DNA from: Elusimicrobiota bacterium
Lineage (GTDB): Bacteria > Elusimicrobiota > Elusimicrobia > UBA1565 > UBA9628
Assembly (NCBI GenBank): GCA_026388095.1
Contig: JAPLKL010000040.1
Coordinates: 92,965 to 156,964 of the forward strand
DNA: 64,000 nucleotides
Reading direction: 5' to 3'
Below are positions 23,493 through 31,800 of this stretch, in pieces. The notes under the pieces are model-generated. The model was given only the letters and a program-made list of their open reading frames with translations, searched no databases and was not told the DNA's origin. The position numbers and the translations under genes were made by a program. Positions within the stretch are counted from its first letter, which is position 1; each line of letters begins with the position of its first letter.

Positions 23493-23744
23493 TCACTCCC
23501 GGTGCCGTCCGGTCTTCGGGTTGGTCGTGCTCTTGCTCCCGAACCGGAAGATGGTGACCTGCTTCTTGTGCTGCAGCTGGGCGTAGAGCTCGGAGAGAAG
23601 GTTGCCGAGGCAGTTCAAACGGCCCAGCTCCGGCTCGGACGCAGAGGCGGAGAGCCGGTCGACCAGCCGGAGCTGGTCCTGGATGTCCGGCAGGCCCACG
23701 ACGATGCGGCAGTGCGGCCCTTGGGCCTTGTCAGAGTTTGCCAT
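23493..23744 (-). CDS. Small protein of unknown function
   Basis: 83 residues, preceded by a perfect AGGAGG 6 nt before ATG 23744, which makes it a convincing gene despite its size. A central helix (PDIQDQLRLVDRLSASASEPELGRLNCLGNLLSELYAQLQH) is followed by a short strand-like piece (KKQVTIFRFG) and a basic tail. No membrane segment or known domain. It lies between the 54- and 81-residue genes, with gaps of 27 and 4 bp, so all three share one transcript. I do not recognise a family. Confidence 0.6.
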   Translation of the reverse strand: MANSDKAQGPHCRIVVGLPDIQDQLRLVDRLSASASEPELGRLNCLGNLLSELYAQLQHKKQVTIFRFGSKSTTNPKTGRHRE

Positions 23745-23771
23745 TCTGCCTCCTGAGAGCTGTCCGGGACG

Positions 23772-23936
23772 TCAGGGCCTGCCGCCGCCGGCGTCGAGCG
23801 CGGCTTTCCGGTCCCGCATGGTCCTGTGGTGCACGCAAAGGGTGCGCTTGCCGATCTTCTTGAGCCCGCTGCTCTTGAGGCAGCGATGCGCCTCGGAATA
23901 GGTCGAGGCGAGGGTCTGGGCTTCGCACTGGTTCAT
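23772..23936 (-). CDS. Very small basic protein (54 residues), first of the three-gene minus-strand operon
   Basis: 54 residues: MNQCEAQTLASTYSEAHRC, then LKSSGLKKIGKRTLCVHHRT, then MRDRKAALDAGGGRP. TAGGAG lies 9 nt before ATG 23936, and the gene sits at the head of the three-gene run. Three Cys and two adjacent His (CEAQ, HRC, LCVHH) could coordinate a metal. A longer overlapping frame to 23731 is open but has no ribosome-binding sequence. The upstream region contains TTGACC and the inverted arms CTGGT/ACCAG, so a promoter or operator is likely but not resolved. Function unknown. Confidence 0.5.
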   Translation of the reverse strand: MNQCEAQTLASTYSEAHRCLKSSGLKKIGKRTLCVHHRTMRDRKAALDAGGGRP

Positions 23937-24033
23937 CTTCGAGTCTCCTAGGGCAGTATCCGCTATGATACCTGGTCAAAGTATACCAGTTTATGAATGG
24001 GGCGGGGGGATGCGGGCGCCCGGCCTTTGCCGG
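23937..24033 (-). promoter_or_regulatory. Intergenic region with probable promoter/operator for the small-gene operon
   Basis: On the minus strand this contains TATACT (23985-23980), TTGACC (23979-23974) and TATCAT (23970-23965), but no pair at a standard 16-18 bp spacing. CTGGT and ACCAG (23972-23976 and 23985-23989 on the plus strand) form a short inverted repeat around them. Promoter presence is likely; its exact elements are not clear. Confidence 0.3.
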
Positions 24034-24876
24034 TCAGACCGACTGCTCGACCTGTTCGGCGAAGAGTCGGGCCTCGTCTTCGATGGCCTGGGTGCTGCCC
24101 TTCCGTGCCGCTTCCGTCATCTCCTGGTTGAAGACGTTCCACACGGAAAGGATCCGGCGGATCTGACCGTCGAGAGGCTCTCCGGGCTTGAGCATGGCCT
24201 TGACCAGGCGGACCACCTGGGCCTGGACCGTGCGCGCGGCCGCGTAGGCTTGCGGGCTGGGCGCCTTGGATCGGTACTGCTCGGCGTAGCGGGCCAGGCC
24301 GGCGTCGAGCATGTCGAGGAAATCCTGGCCCTGCATCCGGCTGGACTTGAGGCCGCGTTCCGCGCCCCAGTCCTCGGCCAAGGTGGCGAGGTCCAATGCG
24401 GCTTTGGCCGTGAAAGCCAGCTCTTCTTGCGAAGCTTGCGGCGCGGCCGGGACGGGCTCGGCGGCGCGGCTGCGTCCGGTGAGGATGTCCTCGACCTGGT
24501 CGCCCGCTTCGCGCACCTGCGCCGGAGCCGGGGCATTCAGGCGCGAGAGCCCCTCCGTGACCGCCTGCACTCCCGCGCTCATGACCGCGAGCTTGACCGC
24601 GGGAGTCCCAGGCGCGGCCGGGAGGTCTTTCGGGGTCATGGCGACCAAGGGCGCGGGGAGGACCGGAATGAATGGCGGCGCGGACAAGGAAAGGCCGGAA
24701 GCGATGGTCAGCGCAGAGGGCGAGGCGAGAGCGGGTCCGCCCGCAGTCTGCAAGACGATGGTCTGGGGCGCGGCGCCGTAGGTCGCGGGCCTGAGCATGA
24801 GCTGGGCAGCCAGGGGCCGTGCTGAGACGCAGACCGTGAGCGAAGCCGCGAAGATGAGAGGGTGTGGCAAGCGCAT
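24034..24876 (-). CDS. Exported helical protein with Ala/Pro-rich linker
   Basis: 280 residues from ATG 24876, 8 nt after TATCAT and without Shine-Dalgarno, so predicted leaderless. A signal peptide (MRLPHPLIFAASLTVCVSARPLAA) leads into a low-complexity Ala/Pro/Leu/Val linker to about residue 115. The C-terminus (about 130-280) is a helical domain with no motif I recognise (for example FLDMLDAGLARYAEQYRSKAPSPQAYAAA). The linker style matches the exported proteins elsewhere in the window. It is divergent from the TIKI-like gene at 25033, with which it shares a 156-bp promoter region. Confidence 0.6.
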   Translation of the reverse strand: MRLPHPLIFAASLTVCVSARPLAAQLMLRPATYGAAPQTIVLQTAGGPALASPSALTIASGLSLSAPPFIPVLPAPLVAMTPKDLPAAPGTPAVKLAVMSAGVQAVTEGLSRLNAPAPAQVREAGDQVEDILTGRSRAAEPVPAAPQASQEELAFTAKAALDLATLAEDWGAERGLKSSRMQGQDFLDMLDAGLARYAEQYRSKAPSPQAYAAARTVQAQVVRLVKAMLKPGEPLDGQIRRILSVWNVFNQEMTEAARKGSTQAIEDEARLFAEQVEQSV

Positions 24877-24884
24877 CGGTGCAT

Positions 24885-24926
24885 ATGATACCCCGCCCGG
24901 CGCGCCGGCTCCTGGGCCGAACGGGG
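24885..24926 (-). promoter_or_regulatory. Predicted leaderless promoter with half motif
   Basis: Minus-strand TATCAT (24890-24885) lies 8 nt before ATG 24876. At exactly 24 bp further upstream only one half of the dyad (GGCC) is recognisable (24926-24915, 8 of 12 matches). Confidence 0.3.
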
Positions 24927-24984
24927 CAGCCGCTCGTGAGGAATTGGACCTGCCCATGCTTGGGCCGAATGCCGTGAGACTCTG

Positions 24985-25026
24985 GGACCGATTGCCCTTC
25001 TGCGCGGCCATCGGTGGCGGTAAACT
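24985..25026 (+). promoter_or_regulatory. Predicted leaderless promoter with degenerate motif
   Basis: GGACCGATTGCC (24985-24996; 9 of 12 matches) is 24 bp before TAAACT (25021-25026). GTG 25033 follows 6 nt later. No Shine-Dalgarno or -35 box is visible. Confidence 0.35.
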
Positions 25027-25032
25027 TCCCCC

Positions 25033-26298
25033 GTGCTCTTGTTAGCGCTGGCCCTGCTCTTGCCCGCACGCCTGGGAGCAGCCCAGATCGAAGCGCGCGC
25101 CGTTTCAGGGCCCGTAGGCCTTAACGCCTACTGGGCGGGCCCGCGCACGCCGGGCGTCGGCCAGTCCCCGGCCCTGTCGCTCCTCGCCCCCAGCCTCAGC
25201 CCCTCCGTCCTGACGCCCCTCCCGCAACTCGCCGCCCCGACAGTCACTTTCCAGCCCTTGGCCGCGGCGCCCCAGCTCCCGGCCGGAGCCCCGGCAGTCC
25301 CCGTCCTCTCCGGTCTGGAACTCTGGTACTCCCAGACCTCCGAGAAGTCCGCGCCGCAGGCCTCGGCTTTGGCCGCGTTATGGGACGGCTCCCAGATCAA
25401 GGCCCCGGCTTCAGCCGCGGACGTCGTGTCTCCCGTCTCCGGCTCGGGCGAGGCTTCGGCCCTGGTCAAGGCCGCGCCGGAGACCTCCGGCTCATTCGAT
25501 CTCTCGCCCGGCAGCATATTCGATTGGAAGCCGGTCGCGCAGTCGCCAGGCCACGGCTTGCCGCCCATTGACCGGCTCATCCGCTGGCTGCTGGGCCGCG
25601 AGGACGGGCGTTTCCGGCAGGGCTATGAGATGAGCAACGCGGCGCGGCGCGAGGACGCGCAGGTGTTCTTCTACGGCGAGCGGCATACGGATAAGGGCCT
25701 GATCCGCGAGAACATGCGCCGCATCGCGGCTGACATCCGTCCCGGCCGCGGGGCCCTGGTGCTCGATGAGGGATACTTCGGCCCCAAGCTCTTCGGCAGC
25801 GCGGCTGTCGAGTACCTGGAGAAAAAGGGGCTCGATCCTGAATGGCTCGGACCTTCGGCCGCCTTCGTCGCGGGCCTCGAACTGGCGGGCTGGGACGAGG
25901 AAGACGCCTACGACGAGTCCAAGCATCCGCTTCTGCAGCACCACATGAACCTTCTGGACATCAACGGACATCTCTACAGCACGGAGCGGGGGCTGCGCTA
26001 CTATACGGAGCTGGCGCGCAAGGCTCTGGCGACCTTCAAGAACTGGCGGGTCCTGCGGCGCTTGGCCATCACGGAGCGCAACCTGGTCTTGGACCGCAGC
26101 GTGGCCGCGGCCCTGGAGCAGGCTCAGCGCACAGGCCAGAGCCTGCACGTCATCGCCGGGGCCGAGCATCTCGTTGAGCGGCCTTTGCTCGCTGGTTTTC
26201 CTGTGGTCGGCCGGCCGCACATGCGCCGCAGCCTCATTGAGGCTTTGGGCGGGCGGCCTTATTGGACCGGCAAGCCCGCTGACTCCGCCTCGGAATAA
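25033..26298 (+). CDS. Exported TIKI/TraB/ChaN-like protein
   Basis: 421 residues, GTG start predicted leaderless. Signal peptide (LLLALALLLPARLGAAQ), then an Ala/Pro/Leu linker to about residue 190. The C-terminal domain opens with VFFYGERHTDKGLI (Glu216, His218), the GxxH-type motif of the TIKI superfamily (TraB/PrgY, ChaN, erythromycin esterase). It later has LHVIAGAEHLVERPLL, matching the second conserved GAxHL motif. Members are metal-dependent proteases or haem/erythromycin-acting enzymes; the substrate is unknown here. The domain is exported, unlike cytoplasmic EreA. The family call rests on two motifs. Confidence 0.6.
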   Translation: MLLLALALLLPARLGAAQIEARAVSGPVGLNAYWAGPRTPGVGQSPALSLLAPSLSPSVLTPLPQLAAPTVTFQPLAAAPQLPAGAPAVPVLSGLELWYSQTSEKSAPQASALAALWDGSQIKAPASAADVVSPVSGSGEASALVKAAPETSGSFDLSPGSIFDWKPVAQSPGHGLPPIDRLIRWLLGREDGRFRQGYEMSNAARREDAQVFFYGERHTDKGLIRENMRRIAADIRPGRGALVLDEGYFGPKLFGSAAVEYLEKKGLDPEWLGPSAAFVAGLELAGWDEEDAYDESKHPLLQHHMNLLDINGHLYSTERGLRYYTELARKALATFKNWRVLRRLAITERNLVLDRSVAAALEQAQRTGQSLHVIAGAEHLVERPLLAGFPVVGRPHMRRSLIEALGGRPYWTGKPADSASE

Positions 26299-26338
26299 GG
26301 GCCCAAGCAAAGGCCGGGCCCAGGACCCACAGCCCCCC

Positions 26339-26380
26339 GGCCTTTAGACCCCTTCCAAACCTCAGAACGACTGTTATTCT
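26339..26380 (+). promoter_or_regulatory. Predicted promoter with GGMCYTWRGDCC motif
   Basis: GGCCTTTAGACC (26339-26350) lies 24 bp before TATTCT (26375-26380). Candidate starts are GTG 26385, ATG 26391 and ATG 26397. GGGCCC words occur upstream (26299-26330). No -35 box. Confidence 0.5.
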
Positions 26381-26390
26381 TAAGGTGAGG

Positions 26391-27839
26391 ATGACTATGA
26401 AGGCCCCTATCAGCAGGCTCAAGCAAGGCGTCGCGGCGGTCCTGGCCGCGGCCCTCATCCTTTTGAGCCCCGGCCTGGGCTGCTACGAGGCTTTCGCCGA
26501 GGTGGTCGCAAGCCCCATATCCGGCACGGCCCCGGTCGGCACGGCCCCGGCCAAGATGGGCTCCGCCTCTGTCCTGGGGCAGTCGACGCTTTCCGACAAC
26601 GCGCGCTCGCTCTCGCTGGCCCCCGCGGCGCTCTCCCAGCTCCCCGTTTCCAACCCGACAGTCGTGGATCACGCCCAGCCGGTGCTCTTGGCGGCGCCGG
26701 TCGAATCCCAGATACCCTCAGCCGTCCCGGTCTTGGCGCGCTCCGCCGCGCTCCTTGCGGCCCCGGCCTCGGAAAAGCCCCAAGAGCCCGCGGCCAGCCC
26801 TCTGGCCAGCCTGCAGACGAGCCAGGACCAAGTCTCCGCCGTCCTGTCGCGCCAAGTCTCCAACGAAGACGCGACCACGGCTGCGGCCATGCCCTTCGAG
26901 GGCGATATCCGGACCGGAGCCATTGAGGCCGAAGCGTCCCCCTTGGAAGTCCCGGTGGCCGCCGCCCCGGCCGCGTCCAAGAGGACGACTTCGGGCCTGC
27001 GCCGCGCCGGCATCAACCTCGCCGGCGGCGCCGCGACCGGCATCGCTTTCATCGGCATCCAGCATGCCTTCACCAGCGCCGCCGTCCAAGTCCCGTCCTG
27101 GACCGCAGTCCTGGACCTGGTCGGCACGGCCGGCTACTACATCGGCAACGGCCTGGCTTTCGTCTTCGCGGTGCCGCAGATGCTCAAAACCTTCGAGGAC
27201 GGGCATCACGGGGCCACGCCCATCAAGCGGGCTCTTCTGGGCATGAGCGCATCCTTGGCTTTGGGCCTCATCAGCGCGCCCTTGGCCGGACAGCTTTTCT
27301 GGGGCGTGCAGAACATCTTCGGCGCCCTGACCTTGGTCGCGCCGCTCTTGATCGGCAAGGTGCTGGCGCATGAGGGCGTGACGCTTTCAGGCGCCAGGGC
27401 CGTGGCTGCCACCGCCGCGGCCAGCGCGGCCTTGCTGGCCGTGAGCTTCGGTCTCTACGCGGCCGCCGCGGCCGTGCTGCCCGCTCTTCTGCCGGCCCTG
27501 CTGGGCAAGGCCGGCGTCTCCGCGCTGACCTTGGCCATCCAGGTGGCGACCGGCGCGGCCTTCCTGTTCCTTTTCGCCCCGGACGTCTCGGCCATCTTCA
27601 AGAGGAAGGCGCCCACGGGCTTCACGCCCTTCTTCAGCCTGCTCTTCTCCGCCGCTTCCGCCGGCTTCATCGCCTGGACCTTGCAGAAGGCCATAGAGGC
27701 GCCGGCCGGCTCCCCGCAGCGCCTGCAGTTCATCATCTACGCGGCCCAGAACATCTTGTACGCCGCGGTGGCCTGGATGAGCTACGTGTACAGCCGGAAG
27801 CACGAGCAGAAGGCCAAGGCCGGAAAGCTCTCGGCATGA
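26391..27839 (+). CDS. Exported PQ-loop (SWEET-like) membrane protein
   Basis: 482 residues from ATG 26391. ATG 26397 is an alternative, with AGGTGA 8 nt upstream; the -10 position favours a near-leaderless start. The signal peptide carries PGLGCYEAFAE, the motif shared with the genes at 2008, 7227 and 33209. A low-complexity linker runs to about residue 200, followed by seven or eight hydrophobic segments. The first PQ-loop is FVFAVPQMLKTFEDGHHGATP near residue 262. A second, degenerate one (LFAPDVSAIFKRKAPTGFTP) lies near 396. PQ-loop proteins transport sugars, amino acids or act in lysosome-type export. Overlaps the next gene by 4 bp. Confidence 0.65.
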   Translation: MTMKAPISRLKQGVAAVLAAALILLSPGLGCYEAFAEVVASPISGTAPVGTAPAKMGSASVLGQSTLSDNARSLSLAPAALSQLPVSNPTVVDHAQPVLLAAPVESQIPSAVPVLARSAALLAAPASEKPQEPAASPLASLQTSQDQVSAVLSRQVSNEDATTAAAMPFEGDIRTGAIEAEASPLEVPVAAAPAASKRTTSGLRRAGINLAGGAATGIAFIGIQHAFTSAAVQVPSWTAVLDLVGTAGYYIGNGLAFVFAVPQMLKTFEDGHHGATPIKRALLGMSASLALGLISAPLAGQLFWGVQNIFGALTLVAPLLIGKVLAHEGVTLSGARAVAATAAASAALLAVSFGLYAAAAAVLPALLPALLGKAGVSALTLAIQVATGAAFLFLFAPDVSAIFKRKAPTGFTPFFSLLFSAASAGFIAWTLQKAIEAPAGSPQRLQFIIYAAQNILYAAVAWMSYVYSRKHEQKAKAGKLSA

Positions 27840-28846
27840 TCGTCTGGCTCGCTCTCGTCCCGGCCCTGGCCGCCTGCGTCCAGGCCGCGGACGTATATGA
27901 CGCGCCCTTCGCCACGGCTGCCCGCGCCGCGCCGCGCGCGGTCCTGCGCGTGAGCCGCAGCCACGGCCTCTGGAACTTCCTCTGCGCCTTGACCAGCCGC
28001 CAGGATTGGGACCAACGCGACCTCGGCGAGCTCTTCGACAAGAGCCGGTTCAACACCCCCGAGCTGCGCAACGACTTCCACCGCTACAAGCCGGCCTGCG
28101 ACGAGCCCGGGCTCTGGAGGGACATCACCGTCGCTGCGGCCAAGTCCCGCGACATGCAGGACTTCCGCCGCAAGCTCCGCCGGGTCATGCCCAAGCCCAG
28201 GGACGCGCAGATCATGCGCGAGGTCCTCTCCGACTTCGAGCCGGCCTACGAAGAGCTGGTCTGGCGGCCCTCGCTGGACAAGGTCCGGGCCTTCCAGGAC
28301 CAGCTGGCCGAGCTTTCCCGCAAGACCGACTTCGCCGCGCTGCACGCCAAAGCTGCGGCGTTCTTCCAGGCCAAGAACGACGCCCCTTTGCTCATCGCGC
28401 TGGCGCCCGTGCCGGGCGGGCACGGCGGCCGCCAGCCGCTGCTCGGAGACGTCTTCAGCCTCGAGATGCCGATCGACGAAGACACGCTCAGCGAGGAGCA
28501 GCTGGCCAGCAGCTACGGCGTCATCTTCCACGAGATGTGCCACCTGCTCGACGACCGCAGGCCCAAGAAGCTGGCCCGCCTGCGCGAGGCGATCGCGGGC
28601 AGCGGGCTCCATGGCCTGCTCGACGAGCCCCTGGCGCTGAACGCCGGCATCTGGGCCGAGGTGAAGGTCACGGGCAAGGAGAAGGACTGGTGGAAGGATT
28701 GCGGCTACGACCAGCGCACCTGCGGTCTGGCCAAGGCCCTGCAGGGCCGCATCCGGGCCTACCTCGACGCCGGCAAGCCCATGGATGAGGATTTCCTGCG
28801 CTTCGCCCGCGAGCAGTACGACCTGTTGCCTTTGCCGCCGCAATAG
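27836..28846 (+). CDS. Exported zinc-peptidase-like protein (HExxH)
   Basis: 336 residues. A short signal peptide (MIVWLALVPALAACVQAAD) precedes a mostly helical domain. SYGVIFHEMCHLLDD contains HExxH (His232, Glu233, His236), a zincin active site; a possible third ligand downstream is not certain (EPLALNAGIWAE is the best candidate). I do not recognise the exact peptidase family. The ATGA overlap with the PQ-loop gene makes translational coupling likely, so the two products may work on the same substrate, for instance a peptide processed outside and imported or exported by the PQ-loop protein. Confidence 0.6.
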   Translation: MIVWLALVPALAACVQAADVYDAPFATAARAAPRAVLRVSRSHGLWNFLCALTSRQDWDQRDLGELFDKSRFNTPELRNDFHRYKPACDEPGLWRDITVAAAKSRDMQDFRRKLRRVMPKPRDAQIMREVLSDFEPAYEELVWRPSLDKVRAFQDQLAELSRKTDFAALHAKAAAFFQAKNDAPLLIALAPVPGGHGGRQPLLGDVFSLEMPIDEDTLSEEQLASSYGVIFHEMCHLLDDRRPKKLARLREAIAGSGLHGLLDEPLALNAGIWAEVKVTGKEKDWWKDCGYDQRTCGLAKALQGRIRAYLDAGKPMDEDFLRFAREQYDLLPLPPQ

Positions 28847-28849
28847 TCC

Positions 28850-28855
28850 TATACT
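28850..28855 (+). promoter_or_regulatory. -10 element before the 1380-residue membrane protein
   Basis: TATACT (28850-28855) with TTGCCT (28826-28831) 18 bp upstream, partly inside the end of the previous gene. The start codon is 37 bp downstream, so this transcript has a short leader. Confidence 0.4.
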
Positions 28856-28891
28856 CGGCCCAAGCTGGAATCTCTCGGTCCAGGGGGCCTC

Positions 28892-31800
28892 ATGAAGGAT
28901 CTGCCCGCCAAGTTCTCCTCTTTCCTCATCATCCTCGGCCTGACCGCCTCCGCCGCGGCCGCTCCCATCGCCCGTGAAGACGTCCCCGGACCCCTGCAGG
29001 GCTGGATCTCCTGGGTGCTCAAAGGGCAGGAAGGCGCCTTGTGCTCCTTCTTCCACGGCCAGGACCGCAAGGAATGCCTCTGGCCCGGCGCCTTGAAGCT
29101 GGCCTTGGATGAGAAGGGCGGCCGCTTCGAGCAAGGCTGGCGCGTGGAGGCTCCGGGCTGGGCCGTGCTGCCGGGCGGCTCCGAGCATTGGCCGCAGGAC
29201 GTGCGGCTCGACGGCGGCCCGGGCCTGGTGCTGCGCCGCGGCGATAGCCCCGCGCTTTTCCTCAAGAAGGCCGGCGCGCATGTGATCACCGGTTCTTTCC
29301 GCTGGGAGCGCCTGCCCGAGCAGTTGGTGGTCCCGCCGGAGACGGGCCTGCTGGCGCTCGCGGTGCGCGGCGAGGCGGTGGAGTTCCCGCAGCGCGATGA
29401 GCTCAACCATCTTTGGCTGCAGGCCAAGGCCAGGCCGGTGACGAGCCGCGAGGAGGCCCGCATCGTGGTCACGGTGCATCGCCGCCTCGTAGACGAGGTG
29501 CCCCTGCAGCTGTTGACGCGCGTGCAGCTCAAGGTCTCGGGACCGGATCGCGAGGCCGTGCTGGGCCGCGCCTTGCCCGAGGGCTTCACGCCCATGGCCC
29601 TGGTCAGCCCCATCCCGGCCCGTCTGGACCCGGACGGGCATCTGCGCGTGCAGGTGCGCGCGGGCCTTTGGGACGTGGCCCTTTCCGCCCGGCGCGCGAG
29701 CCAGGAAGAAGAACTGCGCGCTCCGGTTCCGGGGGGGACCTGGGACAACGACGAGGTCTGGGTCTTCGACGCCAAGCCGGACCTGCGCCAGGCGGACCTG
29801 GAAGGCGCGCCGGCGCTGGACCCGCAGCAGACGCAGCTGCCCGAGGATTGGAAGAGCCTGCCCGCTTTCTTGGTCAAGCCGGGGACCGTCCTGCGGCTGG
29901 TCCAGCGCCGGCGCGGCGACGACCCGCCGCCCGCGGACCGGCTGAGCCTTTCGCGCGAGCTCTGGCTGGATTTCGACGGACGGGGCTTCTCCGCGCGCGA
30001 CCGCATCAAGGGCACCTTGAACCGGAGCTGGCGGCTGGATGCGGCGCCGGGCACGGACCTGGGCCGGGTCTCCGTGGACGACGAGGACCAGTTCCTCACT
30101 TCCTTGACCAGCGGCGCCGCAGCCGGGCTGGAGATGCGCAGGCAGGAGGTCAACGTGACGGCGGACAGCCGTTTCGAAGGCCGGCGTCCGCCGGCGGCGG
30201 GCTGGCGGCATGACTTCGAGTCCGTGTCGGCCCTACTGCATCTTCCTCCGGGCTGGCGCTTGTTCGCGGCCGGCGGCGTGGACCAGGCCTCCTCGACCTG
30301 GACCGGGGCCTGGACCTTGCTGGATTTCTTCTTGCTGCTCATCGCCGTGGCCGCGTTCCAGAAGCTCTTCGGCCGGCCTTGGGGGCTGACCGCCTTGGTG
30401 GGGCTGGGCTTGGCTTGGCATGAGCCGGGGGCTCCGCGCTGGCTGTGGCTGTTGGTCATTTTGTGCGCTGCGCTGCACCGGGCTTTGGCCGAGCATCCCT
30501 CCGCGGGCAAGACGGTGCTGTGGGCCCGCCGGGGCGCTTGGGCCGTCCTGGCCATGGTCTGCCTGCCCTTCTTCCTGACCCAGGCGCGCACGGGTCTCTT
30601 CCCCATCTTGGAACACCCTCTCTCCGTCCAGCCGCGAGGTGGAGACATGGTCGAGCCTGCGTCGCCGGCCGAGACCGTGTCGGACGAGGCTCAGATGGAG
30701 ACCGAAGTGGACGCGGGCCGGAATATGCCGGCCGCGCCGGCCATGCAAATAGCGGCTTCGCTTGGCTCCGTGGAAAAAGCTCTCAAGAGGAGCTCTGCCA
30801 GACAGATGCAGATGAATTATGTGCGGGCCTACCCGGGGAGGAATCTCCTGCAGAACCAACTCGCTCGCGACCCCAACGCGCGGGTGACCACTGGCCCCGG
30901 AATCCCGTACTGGCAGTGGAGCACGGCGTCTCTGACCTGGAGCGGACCGGTCCCGCAGGGCCACCGCATGCGCCTTTGGCTGCTTTGCCCGGCCGCGAAC
31001 CTCGTCCTGGCCTTCGCGCGCATCTTCTTCATCGCCGCGCTGGCTTTGCTCTTGGGCGGCTTCCCGGTCGAGGATTGGCTCAGGCGCCTGCGCGCGCTGG
31101 GTCCCCGTCCCAAGATGAGGGCCGCCGCGCTGTTGCTCATCGCCGTCCTGCCTATGAGCGCCGGCGCGCAGAGCTTCCCGCCGCGCGAGCTGCTCGACGA
31201 GCTGCGCGGCAGGCTGCTGGAAAAGCCCGAATGCGCTCCGCTCTGCGCGGAGAGCCCGCGCCTGCAGGTGACGGCCGCGGGCAGATGGCTCAGCCTCAAG
31301 CTGGAAATCCAGGCCGCCGCCGCGACAGCGGTACCCATCCCCACGGGCGGCCGCGACTGGACCCCCACGCGCGCCTCTTTGGATGGAACCGGCGCATCGG
31401 TGCGCCGGGCCGAGGACGGCCAGCTGTGGGCCGTCATACCCGCCGGCTCGCACCAGCTGAACTTGGAAGGCCCTTTGCCGGATAGCGACGCGGTGCAGGT
31501 CTCCTTGCCCCTGCGGCCGCGCCGCGTGGACGCTTCCGTCTCCGGCTGGACCTTGCACGGAGTGCGCGAGGACGGCCGGCCCGAGGCCAACCTCCAGCTT
31601 TCGCGCTCGCGCAGCGCGGCCGCGGTCCCGACCGCCTCGGCCCGGGCCCAGGGGACTTTCCCGCCCTTCCTCATGGTCCAGCGCACCTTGCGCTTCGGCC
31701 TCTCCTGGACCGTGGACACCTTCGTGACGCGCCTGACGCCCACGGGCACGCCCGTGGTGGCGGAGATCCCTTTGCTGCCCGGCGAGTCCGTGACCTCTTC

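Noticed and set aside
23731..23979. 82-residue minus-strand frame overlapping the 54-residue gene
   Set aside because: It has no ribosome-binding sequence and an Arg-rich composition. The 54-residue frame has TAGGAG at good spacing and fits the operon.
26391..26560. Lipobox reading of the PGxxC signal peptides
   Set aside because: The residue before Cys is G, P, G or D, and the -3 position is Gly rather than Leu/Val/Ile. AxA-like cleavage sites follow a few residues later.
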